NCBI GenBank assembly: GCA_050249455.1
Contig: JBFWQM010000216.1
Span: 1-9,219 of the forward strand
Origin: JBFWQM01 sp050249455
Lineage (GTDB): Bacteria; Pseudomonadota; Alphaproteobacteria; MPNO01; VGEU01
Length of the DNA: 9,219 nucleotides
Direction of reading: 5' to 3'
The translations under genes and the position numbers were made by a program. Numbering within the stretch: the first letter of the stretch is position 1; each line of letters begins with the position of its first letter. Below, piece by piece: positions 1 through 5,484 of this stretch. Below the pieces are notes generated by a model. It was not told the origin of the DNA. It ran no database searches and was given only the letters and a program-made list of their open reading frames with translations.

Positions 1-179
1 AGCTGGCGCCGCGCCGGGTCGCCAAGGTCAACGACGTCGTCAAGGAAGGCGACCAGGTCAAGGTCAAGGTGCTCGGCATCGACGACCGCGGCAAGGTCCG
101 CCTCAGCATGAAGGCGATCGACCAGGTCACCGGCGAGGACATCAGCCAGACCGCCGAGGCCGCGCCGGCGTCGGCCTGA
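1..179 (+). CDS. pnp: Polynucleotide phosphorylase, C-terminal end (partial)
   Basis: Only the last 58 codons are present; the reading frame begins at base 3 and stops at TGA 177-179. The visible protein is the end of an S1 RNA-binding domain, with the signature DVVKEGDQVKVKVLGIDDRG followed by KVRLSMKAID, and then a short acidic/Ala-rich tail (EDISQTAEAAPASA). This wording is characteristic of PNPase, the phosphate-dependent 3'-5' exoribonuclease of the RNA degradosome, whose KH and S1 domains bind RNA substrates in the cytoplasm. The catalytic RNase PH-like domains lie outside the window. Other S1 proteins (RpsA, RNase E/G) are possible in principle, but the end of a single S1 domain directly before a short tail and stop fits Pnp best. 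A GC-rich hairpin follows 21 bases after the stop. Confidence 0.9.
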   Translation, partial: LAPRRVAKVNDVVKEGDQVKVKVLGIDDRGKVRLSMKAIDQVTGEDISQTAEAAPASA

Positions 180-200
180 TCCGCGGCCGCCCGCCTGCAG

Positions 201-230
201 CCGGCCCGCGCCGATCCCGGCGGGGGCCGG
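201..230 (+). terminator. GC-rich hairpin downstream of pnp, probable terminator
   Basis: Bases 201-213 and 218-230 pair over 13 positions with one mismatch around a 4-base loop (ATCC). The hairpin starts 21 bases after the pnp stop codon. There is no T-tract after it, so it is either a U-poor terminator or an RNA 3'-end stabilising structure. The rest of the 180-379 gap holds only an AT-rich patch (GATATATAGG around 280-289) that could be part of a promoter for the next gene, but no convincing -35 accompanies it. Confidence 0.45.
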
Positions 231-363
231 CGCCGGTTCGGCAAAGATCGCCGTGGCCCTGGTCTTCACCGATTCGGTTGATATATAGGCGGGGTATCGG
301 CGCTGCTGCGCTGCCGTCCATCGCGGGCGGCCGGCACGGCGGCGCAGTGGCGTGACGCAGACA

Positions 364-370
364 GGGAGGA
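364..370 (+). promoter_or_regulatory. Shine-Dalgarno site that fixes a GTG start
   Basis: GGGAGGA lies nine bases before the GTG at 380. A nearby ATG at 370 overlaps the end of this site, is in another frame and opens a frame with no recognisable protein. The site therefore supports GTG 380 as the start of the nitronate monooxygenase-like gene. Confidence 0.7.
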
Positions 371-379
371 TGGCCCGCG

Positions 380-1777
380 GTGAAGCCGCTCCGGCCGGTC
401 GTCATTTCGGGGCGCGAGGTGCTGCCGCTGGTGGAGGGCGGCAAGGGCATCGCCGTCTCCAATGGCGAAAGCTCCGGCGCGTGGGCCGCGGCCGGCGGGG
501 TCGGCACGTTCTCCGGCGTCAACGCCGATTCCTATGACGACAAGGGCCGGCGCATCCCGATCGTCTACCACGGGAAGACCCGCCGCGACCGCCACGAGGA
601 GCTGATCGCCTACGCCATCCAGGGCGGCATCGCCCAGGCGCGCATCGCGCACGAGACCTCGGGCGGGCGCGGGCGCATCCACATGAACGTGCTGTGGGAG
701 ATGGCGGCGGCCGAGCGCGTGCTGCACGGCGTGCTGGAAGGCGCGAAGGGGCTGATCCACGGCGTCACCTGCGGCGCCGGGATGCCCTACAAGATCGCCC
801 AGATCGCCGCGTCCTACGGCGTCTTCTATTATCCGATCGTGTCGTCGGCGCGCGCCTTCCGCGCGCTGTGGAAGCGGTCCTACCACAAGTTCCCGGAATG
901 GCTGGGCGGCGTGGTCTACGAGGACCCCTGGCTGGCCGGCGGCCACAACGGCCTGTCGAACAGCGAGGACCCGCTGCACCCGGAGCCGCCGCGCCCGCGG
1001 GTGGCGGAGCTGCGCGCCGTCATGGTCGAGATGGGCATGGACGAGACGCCGATCTTCATGGCCGGCGGCGTGTGGCGGCTGGACGAGTGGGAAGACTGGC
1101 TGGGCGATCCCGAGATCGGGCCGGTCGCGTTCCAGTTCGGCACCCGGCCGCTGCTGACCCAGGAAAGCCCGATCTCGCCGGAGTGGAAGAAGAAGCTCCT
1201 CACCCTGGGCGAGGGCGACGTCATCCTCAACCGCTACAGCCCGACCGGGTTCTATTCGTCGGCGGTGTCCAACACGTTCCTGCACGAGCTGCGGTCGCGC
1301 TCCGAGCGCCAGATCGCCTTCTCGGTGGAGGCGGTGGGCGAGCTCAACGTGCCGCTGCGCATCGGGCCGCGCGGACGGCTGGTCTACGTCACCGCTTCCG
1401 ACCAGGCCTCGGCGCTGGCCTGGATCGACCAGGGCTTCGGCGATGCGCTGCGCACCCCGGACTCGACCCTCATCTTCGTCGCCGGCGACAAGGCGCAGGA
1501 AATCCGCGGCGACCAGCTCGCCTGCATGGGCTGCCTGTCGGCGTGCCAGTTCTCCAACTGGTCGCAGAACGAGCTTGGCACCACCGGCCGGCTGCCCGAC
1601 CCGCGGTCCTACTGCATCCAGAAGACCCTGCAGGACATCGCGCATGGCGGGGAGGTCGAGCAGCAGCTCATGTTCGCCGGCCACAACGCGTTCCGGTTCA
1701 AGGACGATCCGTTCTATTCCAACGGCTTCGTGCCGACCGTCCGGCAGCTCGTGGAGCGCCTGGAGACCGGACGGTAG
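380..1777 (+). CDS. Nitronate monooxygenase / nitropropane dioxygenase-family flavoprotein, long form
   Basis: A 465-residue protein starting at GTG with a well-placed GGGAGGA site. It resembles the NPD family of FMN-dependent TIM-barrel oxidoreductases, which includes nitronate monooxygenases and FabK-like enoyl reductases. Visible family features are an early glycine-rich strand (GGKGIAVSNGESSGAWAAAGGVGTFSG, residues about 20-46, shown here as one region), GVTCGAGMP (128-135), the family GGH at 187-189, MAGGVW (228-232) with the phosphate-contacting GG, and QFGTRPLLT (252-260). Typical members have about 320-360 residues; this one has roughly 100 more at the C-terminus. That extension carries C382-x2-C385-x3-C389 and C412, an arrangement that could hold an iron-sulfur cluster. 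The protein has no signal peptide, so it is likely cytosolic. The true substrate cannot be read from the sequence; nitronate oxidation is only the family label. The gene stands alone between pnp and irr. Confidence 0.8.
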   Translation: MKPLRPVVISGREVLPLVEGGKGIAVSNGESSGAWAAAGGVGTFSGVNADSYDDKGRRIPIVYHGKTRRDRHEELIAYAIQGGIAQARIAHETSGGRGRIHMNVLWEMAAAERVLHGVLEGAKGLIHGVTCGAGMPYKIAQIAASYGVFYYPIVSSARAFRALWKRSYHKFPEWLGGVVYEDPWLAGGHNGLSNSEDPLHPEPPRPRVAELRAVMVEMGMDETPIFMAGGVWRLDEWEDWLGDPEIGPVAFQFGTRPLLTQESPISPEWKKKLLTLGEGDVILNRYSPTGFYSSAVSNTFLHELRSRSERQIAFSVEAVGELNVPLRIGPRGRLVYVTASDQASALAWIDQGFGDALRTPDSTLIFVAGDKAQEIRGDQLACMGCLSACQFSNWSQNELGTTGRLPDPRSYCIQKTLQDIAHGGEVEQQLMFAGHNAFRFKDDPFYSNGFVPTVRQLVERLETGR

Positions 1778-1885
1778 CGGCAGAAACCGCGTGCCGAGAC
1801 CATAACGGCTCTAGAATCGCTTGCAGTTTGGCGTCGTCATATTACATCCTAGTCTATCGACCGCCCCTTGGACGGTAGTTTGGGA

Positions 1886-2320
1886 ATGAATCGACCCTAC
1901 GCCCACGCCGTGGACCTCCTGCGCAGCGCCGGACTGCGCCCGACGCGCCAGCGCATCGCGCTCGCGCGCCTGCTGTTCGACGGCCGCGACCGCCACCTGA
2001 CCGCCGAGGACGTCCACGCCGAGGCGGCGGCCGGCGGCGTGCGCGTGTCGCTCGCCACGGTCTACAACGCGCTGCATCAGTTCACCGCTTCCGGCCTGCT
2101 GCGCGAGGTCGTGGTCGATCCCGGCCGCTCGTACTTCGACACCAACGCCAGCGACCATCATCACTTCTACTTCGTCGAGACCGGCGCCCTGCAGGACATC
2201 GCCAGCGACGACGTGGCGGTCAGCGCGCTCCCCGAGCCGCCGGCCGGCACCCAGGTCAACCGGGTCGACGTGATCGTCCGCGTCTCGCGGCGCGCACCGG
2301 CGGTTCGAAAGAACCCCTGA
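1886..2320 (+). CDS. irr: Irr-type Fur-family transcriptional regulator
   Basis: A 144-residue protein of the Fur superfamily that closely matches the Irr branch. LLRSAGLRPTRQRIALARLL (11-30) leads into the winged-helix domain, LTAEDVHAEA (38-47) and VSLATVYNALHQFTASGLL (54-72) form the recognition region, and YFDTNASDHHHFYF (83-96) holds the triple histidine H91-H93 linked in Irr to heme/metal sensing. Irr coordinates heme synthesis, iron uptake and iron storage with heme status in alphaproteobacteria. The protein contains no cysteine, so it lacks both the CxxC zinc sites of classical Fur and the Cys-Pro heme regulatory motif of Bradyrhizobium Irr. I chose ATG 1886 because family similarity begins right after it; in-frame TTG codons at 1868 and 1880 are alternatives. 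A half Irr-box-like TCTAGAA lies at 1810-1816. The rubrerythrin operon follows 147 bases downstream with its own promoter. Confidence 0.87.
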   Translation: MNRPYAHAVDLLRSAGLRPTRQRIALARLLFDGRDRHLTAEDVHAEAAAGGVRVSLATVYNALHQFTASGLLREVVVDPGRSYFDTNASDHHHFYFVETGALQDIASDDVAVSALPEPPAGTQVNRVDVIVRVSRRAPAVRKNP

Positions 2321-2334
2321 CGCCGGCGGGCGTC
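2319..2334 (+). terminator. Short hairpin at the end of irr
   Basis: GACGCC / GGCGTC pair around a 4-base loop (GGCG), starting within the irr stop codon and followed by a mildly T-containing stretch (CAACTTCATTG). The stem is only 6 bp and there is no real T-run, so this is a weak terminator candidate separating irr from the rubrerythrin promoter. Confidence 0.25.
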
Positions 2335-2341
2335 CAACTTC

Positions 2342-2358
2342 ATTGTAAGAATTCTAAA
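2342..2358 (+). promoter_or_regulatory. Candidate Irr box (iron control element) upstream of the rubrerythrin promoter
   Basis: ATTGTAAGAATTCTAAA contains a perfect TTCTAAA right arm (2352-2358). Its left arm, three bases away, is ATTGTAA, which matches 4 of 7 positions of TTTAGAA. From memory, the rhizobial Irr target (ICE) is an AT-rich inverted repeat with arms TTTAGAA and TTCTAAA. This is one of very few AT-rich islands in the window and it ends four bases before the -35 at 2362. The irr gene ends only 21 bases upstream. Whether binding here would repress or activate is not clear. The imperfect left arm limits confidence. Confidence 0.45.
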
Positions 2359-2361
2359 CTG

Positions 2362-2390
2362 TTGACGGCGTGAGGCGCGGCGCTTATAGA
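2362..2390 (+). promoter_or_regulatory. Sigma70-type promoter of the rubrerythrin operon
   Basis: TTGACG (2362-2367, 5 of 6 to TTGACA) is followed after exactly 17 bases by TATAGA (2385-2390, 5 of 6 to TATAAT). Transcription would start near 2397-2399, giving a leader of about 70 bases before the ATG at 2468. It is one of the best sigma70-like promoters in the window, and it lies in the non-coding gap between irr and the rubrerythrin gene. Confidence 0.75.
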
Positions 2391-2403
2391 TGAACCGTAG
2401 GCG

Positions 2404-2428
2404 GCGGCCGGGAACCGACTCCGGCTGC
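2404..2428 (+). other. Hairpin in the rubrerythrin mRNA leader
   Basis: In RNA, GCGGCCGG (2404-2411) pairs with CCGGCUGC (2421-2428), 8 bp including one G-U pair, around a 9-base loop. A second, smaller hairpin, TGCAA-TCGC-TTGCA (2441-2454), touches the first base of the AGGAGGA ribosome-binding site at 2454-2460. The structures are simple and may only stabilise the leader. I recognise no known riboswitch. Confidence 0.3.
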
Positions 2429-2467
2429 ACGACCCAATGGTGCAATCGCTTGCAGGAGGAGGGACCC

Positions 2468-2893
2468 ATGGCAGGCAAGAGTCTCAAGGGCACGAAGACC
2501 GAGAACAACCTGAAGGAAGCGTTCGCTGGCGAATCCCAGGCCAACCGCCGGTATTTGTATTTTGCCCAGAAGGCCGACGTCGAAGGCTTCAACGACGTCG
2601 CCGCCGTGTTCCGTTCGACCGCGGAAGGCGAGACCGGCCACGCGCACGGCCATCTCGAGTTCCTCGAGGAGGTCGGCGACCCGGCGACCGGGCAGCCGAT
2701 CGGCTCGACCTCGCTCAACCTGAAGGCCGCGATCGCCGGCGAGACCCACGAGTACACCGACATGTATCCCGGCATGGCGAAGTCGGCCCGCGAGGAAGGC
2801 TTCGACGAGATCGCCGACTGGTTCGAGACCCTGGCGAAGGCCGAGCGCTCGCACGCCGGCCGCTTCACCAAGGCCCTCAACGACATGGGCTGA
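2468..2893 (+). CDS. rbr: Rubrerythrin lacking the rubredoxin domain
   Basis: A 141-residue ferritin-like four-helix-bundle protein with a strong AGGAGGA site seven bases before the ATG. The di-iron ligand pattern is complete: E22 (GES), E55 and H58 (ExxH), E92 and E95 (GETHE), E126 and H129 (ExxH). Family landmarks are NNLKEAFAGESQANRRY (13-29), KAAIAGETHEYTDMYP (86-101) and FDEIADWFETLAKAERSH (112-129). Rubrerythrins reduce H2O2 to water in the cytoplasm. The classical form has about 190 residues because a C-terminal rubredoxin domain (two CxxC sites) delivers electrons. Here the chain ends right after the second ExxH helix and contains no cysteine, so an external electron donor would be needed. 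The gene leads a same-strand group with an Fe-S CCG protein and a DUF3501 protein, and its promoter carries a possible Irr box. Identity is secure; the peroxidase role is inferred from the family. Confidence 0.93.
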   Translation: MAGKSLKGTKTENNLKEAFAGESQANRRYLYFAQKADVEGFNDVAAVFRSTAEGETGHAHGHLEFLEEVGDPATGQPIGSTSLNLKAAIAGETHEYTDMYPGMAKSAREEGFDEIADWFETLAKAERSHAGRFTKALNDMG

Positions 2894-2921
2894 CGGGGAC
2901 CCGCTCCCCGACGACCGCTCC

Positions 2922-2944
2922 GGGCCGCGGGATTCCCGCGGCCC
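2922..2944 (+). terminator. Perfect 10-bp hairpin between rubrerythrin and the Fe-S gene
   Basis: GGGCCGCGGG (2922-2931) and CCCGCGGCCC (2935-2944) pair perfectly around a 3-base loop (ATT), 28 bases after the rubrerythrin stop. No T-run follows, so readthrough into the Fe-S gene is plausible. It could be a partial terminator or an RNA-processing barrier that makes the first cistron more abundant than the following two. Confidence 0.5.
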
Positions 2945-2993
2945 GCACGCGGCCCGGCAATGGGCCGCCCTTTCCCGCACGAGGAACCCGGAC

Positions 2994-4337
2994 ATGCGTG
3001 AAGGCAGCCTCGAGGCGCCTACGCGGCACCCAGTGGCGTGGAACGACCCCGACTTCTACGACGAGGCGAAGCTCGACGCGGAAATGCGCCGCGTGTTCGA
3101 CATCTGCCACGGCTGCCGCCGCTGCTTCAACCTGTGCGACAGCTTCCCCCGGCTGTTCGACTTGGTCGACAACAGCGAGACGATGGAGCTCGACGGCGTC
3201 AAGAGCGCGGATTTCAAGCCCGTCGTCGACGCCTGCACGCTGTGCGACATGTGCTTCATGACGAAGTGCCCCTACGTGCCGCCGCACGAGTTCAACCTCG
3301 ACTTCCCGCATCTCATGCTGCGCTACCGCGCGGTGGAGCACCGCAAGGGCAAGGTGCCGTTCGCCGAGCGCCAGCTCACCGAGACCGACCGCAACGGCAA
3401 GCTCGCCGCCGTGGCCGCGCCGCTGGTGAACTGGGGCAGCAAGGTCGGCAACGGCCTGACGCGGCCGCTGATGGAGTCCGTCGCGGGCGTCGACCGCAAT
3501 GCCGAACTGCCCAAGTTCCACGGCAAGACCTTCGCCGCGCGCGCCCGCGGCGAGCCGGCGGCGGTCAACCGCGACGCGCCGGCGTTCGGCCGCAAGGCGG
3601 TGCTCTACGCCACCTGCTTCGTGAACTACAACAACCCCGACATCGGCGCCGCCGCGCGCGCCGTGCTGGCGCGCAACGGCGTGGAGACCGAGGTGTCCTA
3701 CGCCGGCTGCTGCGGCATGCCGAAGCTGGAGCACGGCGACATCGCGCGGGTGGCCGAGCAGGCGCGCAGGGTCGCGGCCGATCTCGGCGCCTGGATCGAC
3801 AAGGGCTACGACATCATCGCGCTGGTGCCGTCGTGCGCGCTGATGCTCAAGTTCGAATGGCCGCTGATCCTGCCCGGCGACGCGGCGGTGCAGAAGCTGG
3901 CGGAAGCGACCTTCGACATCAGCGAATACGTCGTCGACATCGCGCGCAAGGAAGGCCTCGCCCCCGGCCTGACGCCGCTGCCGGGCGGCGTCACGGTGCA
4001 TCTCGCCTGCCACGCGCGGGCGCAGAACGTCGGGGCGAAGGCGGCCGACCTGCTGCGCCTGCTGCCCGAAACCGAGGTGTCGGTGATCGAGCGATGCTCG
4101 GGCCACGGCGGGTCGTGGGGCATCATGAAGGCGAACTTCGAGACCGCGCTCAAGGTTGGCCGTCCGGCGGCGCGCCAGGCGCTCAACAACGGCGCGCCCA
4201 CCGTCGTGTCGGAATGCCCGCTGGCGGGCACCCATATATTGCAGGGGATGGAGCGTCTCGCCGACGGGGCCGCGGTTCCGGCCGAGGCGCCTCATCCGAT
4301 CCAGCTCATCGCGCGTAGCTACGGGATCCAGCTGTAG
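2994..4337 (+). CDS. Fe-S CCG-domain protein of the GlpC/HdrD type, rubrerythrin-linked
   Basis: A 447-residue protein preceded by GAGGAA seven bases before the ATG. The N-terminal half has two ferredoxin-like [4Fe-4S] motifs: C38-x2-C41-x2-C44-x3-C48 and C81-x2-C84-x2-C87-x4-C92-P. The C-terminal half has two CCG-type domains. The first holds C208, C239-C240-G and C281; the second holds C339, C368-S369-G and C408. This is the build of GlpC (anaerobic glycerol-3-phosphate dehydrogenase subunit C) and of heterodisulfide reductase-like subunits, which pass electrons between redox partners. No glpA, glpB or hdr gene is adjacent. The neighbours are rubrerythrin and DUF3501, so an electron-donor role to the rubredoxin-less rubrerythrin is a better guess than glycerol metabolism. 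No membrane segment is visible, so it is probably soluble or peripheral. The DUF3501 gene starts 14 bases after the stop, which suggests translational linkage. Confidence 0.88.
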   Translation: MREGSLEAPTRHPVAWNDPDFYDEAKLDAEMRRVFDICHGCRRCFNLCDSFPRLFDLVDNSETMELDGVKSADFKPVVDACTLCDMCFMTKCPYVPPHEFNLDFPHLMLRYRAVEHRKGKVPFAERQLTETDRNGKLAAVAAPLVNWGSKVGNGLTRPLMESVAGVDRNAELPKFHGKTFAARARGEPAAVNRDAPAFGRKAVLYATCFVNYNNPDIGAAARAVLARNGVETEVSYAGCCGMPKLEHGDIARVAEQARRVAADLGAWIDKGYDIIALVPSCALMLKFEWPLILPGDAAVQKLAEATFDISEYVVDIARKEGLAPGLTPLPGGVTVHLACHARAQNVGAKAADLLRLLPETEVSVIERCSGHGGSWGIMKANFETALKVGRPAARQALNNGAPTVVSECPLAGTHILQGMERLADGAAVPAEAPHPIQLIARSYGIQL

Positions 4338-4351
4338 GAGCGGGGTGCGAC

Positions 4352-4939
4352 ATGCGGAAGTCAGCGATCACGCGCGACGACATCCTGCCGATGGATGTCT
4401 ACGGCCGCGAGCGCCGCGCGCGCCGGGCCGCCGTCACCGAGATGAAGCGGAACCGGCGGGTCCACGTCGGCCCCTATGCCACGTTCTATTTCGAGAGCTA
4501 CGACACGATGTGGCATCAGGTGCACGAGATGCTCTACATCGAGAAGGGCGGCGAAGACCAGATCGCCGACGAGCTCGCGGCTTACAACCCCCTGATTCCA
4601 AAGGGGGATGAGCTGGTCGCCACAGTGATGTTCGAGATCGAGGATCCGGTGCGCCGGGCGCGCGAGCTGACGCGCATCGGCGGCGTCGAGAACACAATGT
4701 CGATGACGGTCGACGGCGTCGCCGTCAAAGGCGTATCCGAGGAAGACACCGAGCGGACGAACGCCGACGGCAAGGCGTCGTCGGTGCAGTTCGTGCATTT
4801 CAAGCTGCCGCCCGCGGTGGCCGCGAAGTTCAAGACGCCGGGCACGAAGGTGGTGGTATCGATCGACCACACCCACTACAGCCACATGGCGGGCATGCCC
4901 GAAGAAGTGCGCGCTGCGCTGGCGCAGGATCTCGATTGA
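4352..4939 (+). CDS. DUF3501 family protein, function unknown
   Basis: A 195-residue protein starting 14 bases after the Fe-S gene; its AGGAG (4336-4340) overlaps that gene's TAG stop. I recognise it as DUF3501 from ITRDDILPMDVYGRER (6-21), KRNRRVHVGPYATFYFES (32-49), HEMLYIEKG (58-66), AAYNPLIPKG (76-85), SSVQFVHF (143-150) and IDHTHYSHM (171-179). It has no signal peptide, no membrane helix and no cysteine. Histidines cluster at H173, H175 and H178, with H55 and H58 in a second conserved-looking patch. A metal or cofactor site is imaginable but unproven. DUF3501 genes are, as I recall, often found beside a rubrerythrin and this kind of CCG Fe-S protein, so a shared role in peroxide or redox metabolism is likely. 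No biochemical function can be assigned from the sequence. Confidence 0.88.
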   Translation: MRKSAITRDDILPMDVYGRERRARRAAVTEMKRNRRVHVGPYATFYFESYDTMWHQVHEMLYIEKGGEDQIADELAAYNPLIPKGDELVATVMFEIEDPVRRARELTRIGGVENTMSMTVDGVAVKGVSEEDTERTNADGKASSVQFVHFKLPPAVAAKFKTPGTKVVVSIDHTHYSHMAGMPEEVRAALAQDLD

Positions 4940-4950
4940 GATACCGGGCG

Positions 4951-4984
4951 GCGTGGCGCCGTCCGCGACCGGACGGCGCCACGC
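4951..4984. terminator. 15-bp perfect hairpin shared by two convergent genes
   Basis: Bases 4951-4965 pair perfectly with 4970-4984 around the loop CGAC. The structure fills the 55-base gap between the DUF3501 stop (4939, plus strand) and the stop of the peptidoglycan-binding gene (4995, minus strand), so it can act on both transcripts. Neither side has a T-run. Its placement and the length of the stem make a bidirectional terminator the best reading. Confidence 0.7.
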
Positions 4985-4994
4985 GTCCGACCGT

Positions 4995-5354
4995 TCAGCT
5001 GACGCCGAGCTTCGCGAGCGTCTGCTCGTCGATGCGGCCGGTCGCCTTCAGCTTGTTCTTCGCCTGGAACTTGCGAAGCGCCGACCGGGTCTTCTTGCCC
5101 ATCATCCCGTCGACCTTGACCTTGTAGCCCTGCTTGATCAGGGCTTCCTGCACCGACATCACCTTGGCGTCGGCCATCGCCTTCTTGGCCATCCCCGGCT
5201 TTGCCGCCTTGCCCATCTTCATGGGCGTCGACATCGCCGGCGAGGAGGATTGCGCGTAGGACGGCGTCGCTACCGTCGTGGCCAGCAGGATCGCCGCCAC
5301 GCCGCACAGAGCGGCAGCGCTTGACTTCACCACCGTGCGGGCAAACACACCCAT
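4995..5354 (-). CDS. Secreted small protein with peptidoglycan-binding domain
   Basis: A 119-residue protein on the minus strand. Its ribosome-binding site AAGGAGC (plus-strand 5362-5368 region) lies eight bases before the ATG. Residues 1-34 form a Sec signal peptide: a short basic start, a hydrophobic core (AAALCGVAAILLATTVA) and a likely cleavage after SYA. Residues 35-66 are a low-complexity linker rich in Met, Lys, Ala and Pro. Residues 66-117 match a PG_binding_1 domain: VQEALIKQGYKVKVDGMMGKKT followed by SALRKFQAKNKL and GRIDEQTLAKLG. Such domains bind peptidoglycan in the periplasm. No catalytic domain is present, so it is an adaptor or wall-binding protein rather than a hydrolase. The single C17 sits inside the hydrophobic core and does not form a lipobox. 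Convergent with DUF3501 across a shared hairpin. Confidence 0.82.
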   Translation of the reverse strand: MGVFARTVVKSSAAALCGVAAILLATTVATPSYAQSSSPAMSTPMKMGKAAKPGMAKKAMADAKVMSVQEALIKQGYKVKVDGMMGKKTRSALRKFQAKNKLKATGRIDEQTLAKLGVS

Positions 5355-5484
5355 TGGAAATGCTCCTTGTGTTGGAGAGTTGAGAGCGCAGCGAATCTAG
5401 CCGACTCGGGTCGAATTCCGTTAGCGCCGCAGACATATTTACCGGCGCCGGCCACGATTCCCGCCGACTGTGGCAACGCCGCAA

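Noticed and set aside
266..1684. Long minus-strand open frame (472 codons) opposite the NPD-type gene
   Set aside because: The translation is Arg/Gly/Ala/His-rich low-complexity sequence with no recognisable domain, as expected for an antisense frame of a GC-rich gene. The plus strand encodes a clear flavoprotein with a good ribosome-binding site.
1810..1826. Second Irr box upstream of irr (autoregulation)
   Set aside because: TCTAGAA gives a left arm, but the right arm reads CTTGCAG and does not match TTCTAAA. Only a half site, so I do not call it.
1868..1885. Upstream TTG start for irr
   Set aside because: No ribosome-binding site precedes it and the added residues (MDGSLG) match nothing in Irr. 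ATG 1886 is simpler, although the TTG cannot be fully excluded.
2877..4295. Long minus-strand open frame opposite the Fe-S CCG gene
   Set aside because: Same shadow composition; the plus strand has ordered cysteine motifs and family similarity from end to end.
2994..4337. Naming the Fe-S gene glpC
   Set aside because: The domain layout matches, but glpA and glpB are absent and the neighbours are rubrerythrin and DUF3501. The glycerol-3-phosphate role is not supported here.
5355..5484. General-stress (EcfG-type) promoter before the PG-binding gene
   Set aside because: I looked on the minus strand for GGAAC with a GTT-type -10 at the right spacing. Only GGAATT and GGAATC are present, without a matching -10.
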